DNA of 64,000 nt from Pseudomonas muyukensis (GTDB lineage: Bacteria; Pseudomonadota; Gammaproteobacteria; Pseudomonadales; Pseudomonadaceae), in NCBI RefSeq assembly GCF_019139535.1, contig NZ_CP077073.1:2508501-2572500 (forward strand), given 5' to 3'. How positions within the stretch are numbered: position 1 is the first letter of the stretch; each line of letters opens with the position of its first letter. The notes below the pieces were generated by a model. That model made no database searches, had not been told where the DNA came from, and saw nothing but the letters and a program-made list of their open reading frames with translations. Shown piece by piece: positions 51,907 to 61,067 of this stretch. The position numbers were made by a program, and so were the translations under genes.

Positions 51907-53091
51907 ATGCAGAAACCCAGTGCAACGCTGCTGATCATCGATGACGACGACGTGGTCCGTGCCAGCCTCGCCGCCTATCTGGAAGACAGCGGTTTCAGCG
52001 TCCTCCAGGCCGGCAACGGCCAGCAGGGGCTCCAGGTCTTCGAAGCACACCAGCCCGACCTCGTGATCTGCGACCTGCGCATGCCGCAGATGGGCGGCCT
52101 CGAGCTGATCCGCCGGATCAGCGAGCTGGCCCCGCAGTTGCCGGTGATCGTGGTGTCCGGTGCCGGGGTCATGAGCGATGCGGTCGAGGCCTTGCGCCTG
52201 GGCGCGGCGGATTACCTGATCAAGCCCCTGGAAGACCTCGCCGTGCTCGAGCATTCGGTGCGCCGCGCGCTCGACCGCGCGCGCCTGGTCCTGGAAAACC
52301 AGCGCTACCGCGACAAGCTCGAGGCCGCCAACCGCGAACTGGAAGCCAGCCTGCACCTGCTGCAGGAGGACCAGACCGCCGGACGCCAGGTGCAGATGAA
52401 CATGCTGCCGGAAAACCCTTGGCTGGCCGGTGAGTTCGCCTTCGAGCACCAGATCATCCCGTCGCTGTACCTGTCGGGCGACTTTGCCGATTATTTCCGC
52501 GTGGACGAGCGGCGCATCGCCTTCTACCTGGCGGACGTGTCCGGCCACGGCGCTTCGTCGGCGTTCGTCACGGTGCTGCTCAAGTTCATGACCACGCGGC
52601 TGCTGTTCGAATTCAAGCGCAGCGGCAAGATGCGCGAGTTCAAGCCATCGCAGGTGCTCAGCCACATCAACCGCGGGCTGATCAACTGCAAGCTGGGCAA
52701 GCATGTGACCATGGTCGGTGGCGTCATCGACGAGGACACCGGCCTGCTCACCTACAGCGTCGGCGGCCACTTGCCGCTGCCGGTGCTGTACACCCCGGGC
52801 CAGGCCCGCTACCTCGAAGGCCGCGGCTTGCCGGTCGGGCTGTTCGACGAGGCCAGCTACCAGGACCAGGTGCTGGAGCTGCCGCCGCAGTTCAGCCTGA
52901 CCTTGATGTCCGATGGCATTCTGGACCTTTTGCCGGGGCACACACTCAAAGATAAGGAAGCGACCTTGCCGGAAATCGTCAAGGCAGCGGGGGGTAGCCT
53001 GGAGGGGCTGCGCCAACGATTCGAATTGGCTACGCTTGGGGAGATGCCGGATGATATCGCCCTATTGGTGTTGAGCAGGAACCTTGAATGA
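51907..53091 (+). CDS. rssB: Response regulator with PP2C/SpoIIE phosphatase domain (RssB type)
   Basis: 394 residues: a receiver domain (LLIIDDDDVVRASLAAYLED, phosphoacceptor Asp in LVICDLRMPQMGGLEL, Lys in YLIKPLEDL), a short coiled linker, and a PP2C-like domain from about 170 (FADYFRVDERRIAFYLADVSGHGASSAF with the metal-binding Asp-Gly type motif, LTLMSDGILDLLPG). The order rssB followed by a STAS antagonist matches PA2798-PA2797 of P. aeruginosa as I recall, giving a partner-switching module expected to influence RpoS. The ATG at 51907 is the receiver start; the open frame upstream is not coding. It overlaps the next gene by 4 bases. Confidence 0.88.
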   Translation: MQKPSATLLIIDDDDVVRASLAAYLEDSGFSVLQAGNGQQGLQVFEAHQPDLVICDLRMPQMGGLELIRRISELAPQLPVIVVSGAGVMSDAVEALRLGAADYLIKPLEDLAVLEHSVRRALDRARLVLENQRYRDKLEAANRELEASLHLLQEDQTAGRQVQMNMLPENPWLAGEFAFEHQIIPSLYLSGDFADYFRVDERRIAFYLADVSGHGASSAFVTVLLKFMTTRLLFEFKRSGKMREFKPSQVLSHINRGLINCKLGKHVTMVGGVIDEDTGLLTYSVGGHLPLPVLYTPGQARYLEGRGLPVGLFDEASYQDQVLELPPQFSLTLMSDGILDLLPGHTLKDKEATLPEIVKAAGGSLEGLRQRFELATLGEMPDDIALLVLSRNLE

Positions 53092-53570
53092 GTACCGGTA
53101 GAATCCAGTTCGCCGAACAAAGCGGGACCTTCGTTCTGAAGTTTGTCGGTGAAGTGCGCCTGACCCTGTGTTCGGCGCTGGATGCGACGATCGAGAAGAT
53201 CTTCACCGCGCTGAACTTCTCGGCCATCGTCATCGACCTGACCGAAACCGAGAGCATCGACAGCACCACCCTGGGCCTGCTGGCCAAGCTGTCGATCCTG
53301 TCCCGGCAGAAGGTCGGCCTGCTGCCGACCGTGGTGACCACCAACCCCGACATCTCCCGCCTGCTGCAGTCCATGGGCTTCGACCAGGTGTTCAACATCG
53401 TCGACCGCCCGGTGCCGTGCCCGGAGTGCCTGACCGACCTGCCCTCGCAGGACCAGGACGAAAGCGTGGTGCGCTCCAAGGTGCTGGAGGCGCACAAGAT
53501 CCTCATGGGCTTGAACGACTCCAACCGCGAAGCCTTCCATGACCTGGTGCATGCGCTGGAACGCTCCTGA
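53088..53570 (+). CDS. rssC: STAS-domain anti-sigma factor antagonist (RssC type)
   Basis: 160 residues. The STAS domain (about 1-110) has VGEVRLTLCSALDATIEKIF and the phosphorylatable Ser in LTETESIDSTTLGLLAKLS; the tail (110-160) has two Cys in RPVPCPECLTDLP and a helical end. It is coupled by ATGA overlap to rssB, whose PP2C domain is the likely phosphatase for the STAS serine. The kinase partner is not in the window. The symbol follows the P. aeruginosa pair and is by context. Confidence 0.85.
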   Translation: MSTGRIQFAEQSGTFVLKFVGEVRLTLCSALDATIEKIFTALNFSAIVIDLTETESIDSTTLGLLAKLSILSRQKVGLLPTVVTTNPDISRLLQSMGFDQVFNIVDRPVPCPECLTDLPSQDQDESVVRSKVLEAHKILMGLNDSNREAFHDLVHALERS

Positions 53571-53579
53571 CCCTGCCGA

Positions 53580-53648
53580 CGCCATCGCCGGGCAAGCCTG
53601 CAGGAACGATTGCATTCATCGTCGGTGCGGGCTTGCCCCGCGATAGCG
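53580..53648. repeat. REP pair between rssC and the PhoD-like gene
   Basis: GCCATCGCCGGGCAAGCCTGC and the inverse GCGGGCTTGCCCCGCGATAG flank a short spacer between convergent genes. Confidence 0.75.
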
Positions 53649-55502
53649 TCAATCCTGGATAAACGCCGTCGCCGGCGAACCATCGGCATTGAGCTGATAC
53701 ACCCGCGCCGGTCGCCCCTGCTCATCGAAGAACACCTGCCCCAGCCCCGCGCTGTTCCACAGGCGCTCCCCGGCCTTGCTGCGGCTCGGTATGCGCGGCA
53801 CCACCTCCATCTCCCGACGCTTGGTAAACCAGTTCAGCGGCGAGCGCGGCGAATACAGCCAGCGGTTGAGCCGGTCGAGCACATCCAGCAGGCGCCGCGG
53901 AAACTCGTTCTTGATGCCGCTGCTGGTCACCTGCCACAAGTGCGGGCTGCGCTGGCGATGGCGGATCAGCACCTGGTAGACGAACGAGTAGTGCACGTCG
54001 CCGGACAGCACCACGTAGTGCCCCGGCGTGCGCGAATGGCGGAAAATGTTGAGGATCACCTGCGCCGCGCCGCGATGGGCCATCCAGTTCTCCGCATCCA
54101 CCAGCAGCGGATAGCCCAGGGCGCTGAACAGCCGCTGGACGGTCTCGATCAGCTTGACCCCGAAGATCGGCGCCGGTGACACGATGACCGCCGAAGGGTG
54201 GTCCAGCAGCGCCTGCTGCAGTTCGCTCAGCGCTTCCCAGTCGAGCAGGCCCGAGGGCTTGGCCAGGTTGCTCTCGCTGCGCCAGCGGCGGGTGCGGGTA
54301 TCCAGCACCAGCAGTGGCGGGTTGCTCGGCAGTGCGTATTGCCAGCCCTGGAAACGCAGGAGTTCGCCGATCAGCGCGTCCCGCTCATCGCTCAACTTGA
54401 GGCATTGCTCGACCAGCGGCGCGCAGCCGTCCGGGTCGTTGCCCCAGCCCTGGCACAGCAGGTAGCCGAGCAGGGCGTTGCCGATGATACGCCGTGAGAA
54501 CGGATGGCCATAGGCGGTCTGTTCCCACTGCGCCGACAGGTTCCAGTCGTCGGTGATGTCGTGGTCGTCGAAGATCATCAGGCAGGGCAGGTGGGCCATG
54601 ACCCGCGCTACCTGGCCCAGGCCCTCGGCGAAGCCCGCGACGAGCGGCTGCTCGGCGCGGTAGCGGGCCTGGCGCTGGGCGGTCAGGCCGGGGGGCATGT
54701 CCATGCTCACCAATGCCCAGGGTTGCGGCGACCACACCAGCAGGTACATGGCCATCACCTCGGCGAAGGTCACCAGGTGGTTGTCGGCGTTGCTGGAGGA
54801 GAAGATCGGCTTGCGCTTGCCGCCGAAGAAGCGCTCGCGCAGGGTCTCGTTGCCTTCCTGGGCCGGCAGCAGGTCGGCGCGGTGGTAGTAGCAGGCCGGG
54901 TGGCGATACAGCGCCGCGCCACTGTCGACCAAGGCCCCGTCCAGGGCCTCGTCGAACAGCCCCAGGCGCTCGATCAGCCGGTGGATGGCGCGCAGCATGG
55001 GGCCGGCGACATCGTCGGCATAGACCTGGTCGCCGCTCATCAACAGCACGGCGGGGCGCTCTGCGGGGGCTGGGCTGGCCGCGAGCAGGCGGTCGGCGCA
55101 CAGCAGGCCGTCGGCGGCCGGGTGATGAGGCTTGCGGCAGGAGCCGTGGAGCACCTGGTCGAGGCGTTCGCGCAACACGAAGCTCGGGCGGCTGGCCCCA
55201 GGGTAGAGCAGGTGCGGGGCCCAGTCGGCGATGCCCTGGCCGTTGGCCAGGCGCAGGTCGTATTCGAGGGCCACGTCGCTGGGTAGCGGCTGATCGAAGT
55301 GGATGTCCAGCAGGTGGATAAAGGCCTGCGTACCCACAGCGATCACCTGGCAGCGCGTCGTGGCGCCGATGCCGGCCTGATCCAGGAGAAATTCGGCTTG
55401 CAGCGGTTGCGAGCCGACCAGCCAGATCGCCAGGCGCTGCGGCTCCAGGCGGCGCAGTAGGGGGCCGGCAAGGACAAGGGGGAGGGTGGCGCTGGGGATC
55501 AT
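53649..55502 (-). CDS. PhoD-like metallophosphatase
   Basis: 617 residues with the PhoD-like metallophosphatase core: LLMSGDQVYADDVAGPM (metal-binding Asp-Tyr), LPCLMIFDDHDITDDWNLS (DDHD, the strongest motif), ADNHLVTFAEVMAMYL, SPAPIFGVKLIE and SGDVHYSFVYQVLI. It lacks the Tat signal of Bacillus PhoD; no twin Arg or signal is seen at MIPSATLPLVLAGPLLRRL, so it is probably cytoplasmic. Substrate unknown. The start at 55502 has no strong ribosome site but no better one is near. Single gene between two REP pairs. Confidence 0.85.
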   Translation of the reverse strand: MIPSATLPLVLAGPLLRRLEPQRLAIWLVGSQPLQAEFLLDQAGIGATTRCQVIAVGTQAFIHLLDIHFDQPLPSDVALEYDLRLANGQGIADWAPHLLYPGASRPSFVLRERLDQVLHGSCRKPHHPAADGLLCADRLLAASPAPAERPAVLLMSGDQVYADDVAGPMLRAIHRLIERLGLFDEALDGALVDSGAALYRHPACYYHRADLLPAQEGNETLRERFFGGKRKPIFSSSNADNHLVTFAEVMAMYLLVWSPQPWALVSMDMPPGLTAQRQARYRAEQPLVAGFAEGLGQVARVMAHLPCLMIFDDHDITDDWNLSAQWEQTAYGHPFSRRIIGNALLGYLLCQGWGNDPDGCAPLVEQCLKLSDERDALIGELLRFQGWQYALPSNPPLLVLDTRTRRWRSESNLAKPSGLLDWEALSELQQALLDHPSAVIVSPAPIFGVKLIETVQRLFSALGYPLLVDAENWMAHRGAAQVILNIFRHSRTPGHYVVLSGDVHYSFVYQVLIRHRQRSPHLWQVTSSGIKNEFPRRLLDVLDRLNRWLYSPRSPLNWFTKRREMEVVPRIPSRSKAGERLWNSAGLGQVFFDEQGRPARVYQLNADGSPATAFIQD

Positions 55503-55529
55503 CTAAGGCTCGGCGTTGTCTGGTATGAC

Positions 55530-55612
55530 GCTATCGCGGGGCAAGCCCGCTCCCACAGGTTATGGGGATTGTGGCGTATTCATTGTGGAAGCGGGCTTGC
55601 CCGGCGATGGCG
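55530..55612. repeat. REP pair between the PhoD-like gene and tal
   Basis: GCTATCGCGGGGCAAGCCCG and the inverse AGCGGGCTTGCCCGGCGATGG flank about 30 bases. Confidence 0.75.
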
Positions 55613-55633
55613 TTGCGGGCCCCCCAACGAAAA

Positions 55634-55666
55634 ACGGGCGGAAAATGCTGTGCATTTACCGCCCGT
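55634..55666 (-). terminator. Terminator of tal
   Basis: On the minus strand ACGGGCGGTAAATGC-ACA-GCATTTTCCGCCCGT, a 15-bp stem with one mismatch, followed by TTTTCGTT. Confidence 0.88.
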
Positions 55667-55695
55667 CGATCAAGCCGAAGATGTATCAGGCTTTG

Positions 55696-56616
55696 TCAGC
55701 CAGCCATCAACGCTTCCAGCTTCTCTTGGTCCCGAGCGAACTGGCGGATGCCCTCGGCCAGTTTCTCGGTGGCCATGGCGTCCTCGTTCATCGCCCAGCG
55801 GAACTGGCTTTCGCCTAGCACCTGCTTGGCCTCGCCGGCATTGCCCGGGGTGAGGATACGCGGCAGCGCGCCCTGGTCGTCGGCCAGTTGCTGCAACAGC
55901 TCGGGGCTGATGGTCAGGCGGTCACAGCCGGCCAGTTGTTCGATCTGGCCGATGTTGCGGAAGCTTGCGCCCATGACCACGGTGTCGTAGCCGTTGGTCT
56001 TGTAGTAGTCGTAGATGCGGGTGACCGACTGCACGCCCGGATCCTCGGCGCCGACGTAGTCCTTGCCGGTGCTCTTCTTGTACCAGTCGTAGATGCGCCC
56101 CACGAACGGCGAGATCAGGAACACCCCGGCGTCGGCACAGGCCTGGGCCTGGGCGAAGGAGAACAGCAGGGTCAGGTTGGTCTGGATGCCTTCCTTTTCC
56201 AGCTGCTCGGCGGCGCGGATACCTTCCCAGGTGGACGCCAGCTTGATCAGCACGCGGTCGCGCTTGATGCCTGCGGCGTCGTACAGCTCGATCAGCTGGC
56301 GGGCTTTTTTCAGCAGCGCCGGTTCGTCGAACGACAACCGTGCGTCCACCTCGGTGGAGATGCGCCCCGGGATGACCTTGAGAATGCCCGAACCCACCGC
56401 CACGGCGAACTTGTCGCAGGCCAGGTCGACATTGCCCTTGGCGTCGGCCTTGACCTGCTTGAGCAGGTCGGCGTAACCCGGGATGGCCGCTGCCTTGAGC
56501 AGCAGCGAAGGGTTGGTGGTGGCGTCGACCGGCTTGAGGCGGGTGATGGCGTCGAGGTCGCCGGTGTCGGCAACCACGGTGGTGAACTGCTTGAGTTGTT
56601 CCAGCTTGGAGGTCAT
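55696..56616 (-). CDS. tal: Transaldolase
   Basis: Transfers a dihydroxyacetone unit between sugar phosphates in the pentose phosphate pathway. The 306 residues (usual 308-317) show the class I pattern: [15 protein letters not shown], the Schiff-base Lys in [13 protein letters not shown] (about residue 131), [32 protein letters not shown] and [25 protein letters not shown]. The ATG at 56616 follows GGAGGTC-like codons and starts the typical TSKLEQLKQ sequence; the frame to 56670 is not needed. It has its own terminator. Confidence 0.96.
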   Translation of the reverse strand: MTSKLEQLKQFTTVVADTGDLDAITRLKPVDATTNPSLLLKAAAIPGYADLLKQVKADAKGNVDLACDKFAVAVGSGILKVIPGRISTEVDARLSFDEPALLKKARQLIELYDAAGIKRDRVLIKLASTWEGIRAAEQLEKEGIQTNLTLLFSFAQAQACADAGVFLISPFVGRIYDWYKKSTGKDYVGAEDPGVQSVTRIYDYYKTNGYDTVVMGASFRNIGQIEQLAGCDRLTISPELLQQLADDQGALPRILTPGNAGEAKQVLGESQFRWAMNEDAMATEKLAEGIRQFARDQEKLEALMAG

Positions 56617-56805
56617 GGGCGTGCTCTGTCCTGTGCAATGACTCGACATTACCCGAGCCCCGACGGCCACTCAAGGCCCGTCGCAGGCGGATCGGGAAAG
56701 CCCCCGCAGGCAACGCGCCCCGCGATGGGCTGCAAAGCAGCCCCGGCTAACGCCGGGCCTGCCGAAAGGCTCTCCCTTCGAGTGCCAACCCTGCCCCAGG
56801 TTCCC
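56617..56805. repeat. Short hairpins between tal and dusA
   Basis: GGGCTGC-AAA-GCAGCCC (about 56728-56744) and a small CCGGC...GCCGG palindrome follow the end of dusA (minus strand) and may terminate it. No gene in these 190 bases. Confidence 0.4.
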
Positions 56806-57813
<1,008 letters not shown>

Positions 57814-58488
57814 AAGTGTGCGGGACGAACTCAGCGAAGCCAGGCGGCGGGGGCGCTGGCAGGCAATGGGAAGAGTGAATGGCTGCCAGTTTACCAAGCG
57901 TGGCGTGATTCGTCCGAACCGATCATCCCCGGCTCTGCATCATCCATCAGCGCCTTGGCCGACGCGCTCATCAACAGGCTTGGTCCCGTGCAGGCTGGCA
58001 GGGGATGCCGGGCTCGATGCAGAACAGCGGGTCGGTCTGGCCTGCGCCCGGGTAGAAGCGGGTCTTGCCCTGAAAATCGCGACACCTGCTCGGGCCTCTT
58101 CGCCGGCAAAGCCGGCTCCTACAGGTATTGCAGGCCGCAACCGGCGTAGGAGCCGGCTTGCCGGCGAACACCGGCGTAGCCGGTGCCAGCCACCGCGTCG
58201 CCTGGTTCGCCAGCAAGGCTGGCTCCTACAGGTATTGCAGGCCGCAACCGGCGTAGGAGCCGGCTTGCCGGCGAACACCGGCGTAGCCGGTGCCAGCCAC
58301 CGCGTCGGCGGGTTCGCCAGCAAGGCTGGCTCCTACAGGTATTGCAGGCCGCAACCGGCGTAGGAGCCGGCCTTGCCGGCGAACACCGGCGCAGCCGGTG
58401 CCAGCCAGCGCGTCGCCGGGTTCGCCAGCAAGGCTGGCTACAGGTGAACCGCCGCACCTTGAACGCGCCTAAATCTGATTTTTTGCCG
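57814..58488. other. Intergenic region with tandem REP array, about 675 bases
   Basis: 58080-58445 is occupied by the tandem REP array listed separately. The first 260 bases (57814-58080) contain open frames on the minus strand, one ending in MSASAKALMDDAEPGMIGSD (start 57971), but none has a ribosome site or known relatives. I see no firm gene. Confidence 0.5.
58098..58445. repeat. Tandem array of three 107-bp REP-containing units
   Basis: The block with CTCCTACAGGTATTGCAGGC then GCAACCGGCGTAGGAGCCGG and a CACCGGCGTAGCCGGTGCC palindrome repeats with a 107-base period (TCCT marks at 58117, 58224 and 58331) and ends in a fourth, truncated copy at about 58430. Each unit holds two REP palindromes in inverted orientation, so the array consists of tandem REPIN-like units. 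Copies differ by a few bases (for example CTTGCC/CCTTGCC). Confidence 0.9.
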
Positions 58489-59193
58489 CTAATCCAGCAG
58501 TGGCAGTTGCAGCGCTTCGATCAACTCGGGCCCATCGTTGCGCACATTGCCTACCGCCTTGCCCACCGGGTACCACTTGAAACACCTGGCAGGCGCACAC
58601 CCCGTTTGCAGCAGTGCTGCGGCACGCTCGTCAGGGGTCGCCGGGTCAATCCACTCGCGCGCCAGTGCCGGGCTGAGTACCAACGGCTTGCGCTCATGAA
58701 TATCCACCAGGCCCTGATCCGCCGCTGCCGTGACGATGACAAAGCCGTCACGCGGATCGGGGCCGATGCTTCGATGCACCTGCGCCAGCGCGGCAAAGAA
58801 CAGTGGCGCACCATTGGCCGCCTGAATGTAATAGGGCTGCTTGCGCTTGGCATCGGCAGGGTCCGGCAGCCACTCGAACCAGCCATTGGCCGGTGCCAAC
58901 GCCCGCCCTCCCGGCCACAGCGCCTTGAAGAACTTGCCCGTTGCCAGCGTCTCGCCCCGCGCATTGATCGGATCGGGCCGTTTGCCCTGCGCCCAAGGGG
59001 GCGACCAGCCCCATTTCACTCGGTCAACGCTCAAGCCGCCCGGCACGGCCCGGATCACTTCGACCCGGGAGGAGGGCGCCACGTTGTAGCGGTTGATGCG
59101 CAGGTGGTCATAACCGTCGATCACCACCAGGTCCAGCGCTAGCTGCTTGAGGTAGTCATCCATGCTTTCGTAGATCGCATACCGCCCGCACAT
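58489..59193 (-). CDS. SRAP-family protein (YedK/HMCES type)
   Basis: A 234-residue SOS-response-associated peptidase-fold protein that forms a thiazolidine crosslink with abasic sites in single-stranded DNA through its Cys2. The N-terminus is MCGRYAIYES, so after Met removal Cys2 is exposed. Other motifs are RYNVAPSS, WGWSPPWAQGKRPDPINARGET with the key Asn, PANGWFEW with the active Glu, and FVIVTAAADQGLVDIHERKP with the His. GAGGTGA precedes the ATG at 59193. It is divergent from umuDC with a LexA box 68-83 bases upstream of it, so it may share SOS control. Confidence 0.93.
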   Translation of the reverse strand: MCGRYAIYESMDDYLKQLALDLVVIDGYDHLRINRYNVAPSSRVEVIRAVPGGLSVDRVKWGWSPPWAQGKRPDPINARGETLATGKFFKALWPGGRALAPANGWFEWLPDPADAKRKQPYYIQAANGAPLFFAALAQVHRSIGPDPRDGFVIVTAAADQGLVDIHERKPLVLSPALAREWIDPATPDERAAALLQTGCAPARCFKWYPVGKAVGNVRNDGPELIEALQLPLLD

Positions 59194-59233
59194 CGCTCAC
59201 CTCGCTCGCTCGTCGGTTGCCTGCACGCGCGCG

Positions 59234-59262
59234 TTGACGCAGGCGCGCCCTGACAGTTAACT
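59234..59262 (+). promoter_or_regulatory. Probable umuDC promoter
   Basis: TTGACG (59234-59239), 17-base spacer, TTAACT (59257-59262). The -10 overlaps the LexA box. Confidence 0.55.
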
Positions 59263-59276
59263 GTATGGATATACAG
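59261..59276 (+). promoter_or_regulatory. LexA box of umuDC
   Basis: CTGTATGGATATACAG, a complete CTG-N10-CAG site 23-38 bases before the umuD ATG, between umuDC and the divergent SRAP gene. Confidence 0.93.
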
Positions 59277-59298
59277 CTATTCATTTGGATTGATCCGC

Positions 59299-59727
59299 AT
59301 GACTCTCACCTTCTTGGGAACACCAACCGGCGGCCCTGCCTTGCTGCCGGTGTATGCGTTCCGTGTGCCGGCGGGTTTCCCTTCGCCGGCGGCGGATCAC
59401 CTGGAGCGGCATATCTCCCTGGACGAGCTGTTCGACCTGCGCGCCCCGCACGTGTACCTGGTGCAGGTGGAGGGTGACAGCATGCACGGCGCTGGCATTT
59501 TCTCGGGCGACCTTCTTATCGTAGACCGCAGCAAGGAGGCCGAGCACGGCGATATCGTGATTGCCGCGATCAACGCCGAGCCGGTGTGCAAGCGCCTGTA
59601 CCGGCGCGACGGCGTGCTGATCCTGCAGTCGGAGAACCCCGCCTACCCAGCGCGGCACGTCATGGAAGGCGACGACCTGGTCATCTGGGGTGTGGTTCGC
59701 TACAGCGTGCGCGACCATGCCCAGTGA
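59299..59727 (+). CDS. umuD: UmuD-like SOS protein (S24 peptidase, Pol V accessory subunit)
   Basis: Self-cleaving subunit that becomes UmuD' and activates Pol V. The 142 residues contain the probable cleavage site Ala-Gly in RVPAGFPSPAADHLER, the catalytic Ser in VQVEGDSMHGAGIFSGDLLI and the Lys in VIAAINAEPVCKRLYRR, followed by SENPAYPARHVMEGDDLVIW. The ATG at 59299 is used; a TTG three codons earlier is possible. Its end overlaps umuC by 11 bases and it is preceded by a perfect LexA box. Plasmid homologues are called RulA. Confidence 0.93.
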   Translation: MTLTFLGTPTGGPALLPVYAFRVPAGFPSPAADHLERHISLDELFDLRAPHVYLVQVEGDSMHGAGIFSGDLLIVDRSKEAEHGDIVIAAINAEPVCKRLYRRDGVLILQSENPAYPARHVMEGDDLVIWGVVRYSVRDHAQ

Positions 59728-60988
59728 CCAGGTGTTCGCGCTGATCGACTGCAACGCGTTCTACGCGAGCTGCGAGCGCGTGTTCCGGCCAGATCTGGCC
59801 AAGACCCCCATCGTGGTGCTGAGCAACAACGACGGCTGTGTGATTGCCAGGTCATATGACGCCAAGCCCTACGTGAAGATGGGCGAGCCCTATTTCCAGG
59901 CCAGGGAGAAGCTGCGCCGGCATGGCATCGTGGCGTTCTCGTCCAACTATGCGCTGTATGGCGACATGAGCGAGCGGGTCATGTCGCTGATCGAGTCGAT
60001 GGTGCCCGCCGCCGAGGTCTACTCGATCGACGAATGCTTCGCAGATCTCACGGGCGTGCAGGGGAGCCTGACCCAGTTCGGCCGGGAGATGCGTGCCAAG
60101 GTGCTGCGTTGCACCGGTATCCCCGTCGGCGTGGGGATCGCCCGCACCAAGACCCTGGCAAAGCTTGCCAACCACACGGCCAAGCGCCTGCAGGCGCATA
60201 CCGGCGGGGTGGTCGATATCACCGATGATTTCAAGCGCGATTGGGTGCTGCGCAACACCCAGGTGAAAGAGGTATGGGGCATCGGCCGGCGGATGACGGC
60301 GCACCTCGAGGCGATGGGCATTCGCACGGCCATGGACCTGGCAAAGGCAGACCCACGGATGCTGCGCGACAAGTTCAGCGTGGTGGTGGAGAAGACCGCG
60401 CGCGAGCTCGCCGGCACCCCTTGCCTCGAGCTGGATGAGGCGGACCCGCCAAAGCAGGAGATCTGCTGCAGCCGGATGTTTGGCAAGCGGCTGACGGAGT
60501 TGGCCCCGATCAAGCAGGCGCTGGCCACCTACACGGCGCGAGCGGCGCAGAAGCTGCGCGCCCAGGGATCGGTATGCAAGCGCATGCGGGTCAGCATCCG
60601 TACCGGGATGTTCAATCCCGACGAAGCCAAGTATTCCAAGGGCGCCTTGGTCGAGCTGCCATACCCCACCAACGACACGCTGCTGCTTACCAGGGCGGCC
60701 ACCGAAGCGGCGGTGCAGGTCTACCGCTCGGGCTTTCGCTATAGCAAGGCCGAGGTGCTGCTGATGGATCTGCGGCAGCCAGGGGAGTTCAGCGATGACC
60801 TGTTCGCCGTGACGCAGCCGGCTGCTTGTGATCGGCTGATGTCGATGCTGGACGCAATCAACGGCAAGTACGGCCGAGGGACGTTGCGTACGGCCAGCGT
60901 CCCCGACACCCCTGACTGGGGGATGCGGCGCGAGATGATGAGTCGGTCTTACACCACGCGGATCGATCAGCTATGGCGAGTCCGGTAG
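59717..60988 (+). CDS. umuC: DNA polymerase V catalytic subunit UmuC (Y-family)
   Basis: Error-prone translesion polymerase. The 423 residues have the Y-family motifs FALIDCNAFYASCERVFRPD (metal Asp), VVLSNNDGCVIARSYDAK, VYSIDECFADLTG (the SIDE motif), a helix-hairpin-helix region GIGRRMTAHLEAMGIRTAMDL and a C-terminal little-finger domain ending QLWRVR. Length matches UmuC/RulB (about 420). The ATG at 59717 overlaps umuD. About 1.2 kb downstream lies a decayed copy of the 3' end of a related umuC. Confidence 0.96.
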   Translation: MPSDQVFALIDCNAFYASCERVFRPDLAKTPIVVLSNNDGCVIARSYDAKPYVKMGEPYFQAREKLRRHGIVAFSSNYALYGDMSERVMSLIESMVPAAEVYSIDECFADLTGVQGSLTQFGREMRAKVLRCTGIPVGVGIARTKTLAKLANHTAKRLQAHTGGVVDITDDFKRDWVLRNTQVKEVWGIGRRMTAHLEAMGIRTAMDLAKADPRMLRDKFSVVVEKTARELAGTPCLELDEADPPKQEICCSRMFGKRLTELAPIKQALATYTARAAQKLRAQGSVCKRMRVSIRTGMFNPDEAKYSKGALVELPYPTNDTLLLTRAATEAAVQVYRSGFRYSKAEVLLMDLRQPGEFSDDLFAVTQPAACDRLMSMLDAINGKYGRGTLRTASVPDTPDWGMRREMMSRSYTTRIDQLWRVR

Positions 60989-61067
60989 AAGGGCAGTCCA
61001 GGTCATGGGGCAAAAATGGGGAAAACCGAGCGCCATTCCATGCCCCTCTAGGCCCTTTGGGGGTAGC

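Noticed and set aside
58098..58445. CRISPR array
   Set aside because: The repeats are directly adjacent 107-bp units with internal palindromes and no unique spacers, and no cas gene is present. It is a REP array.
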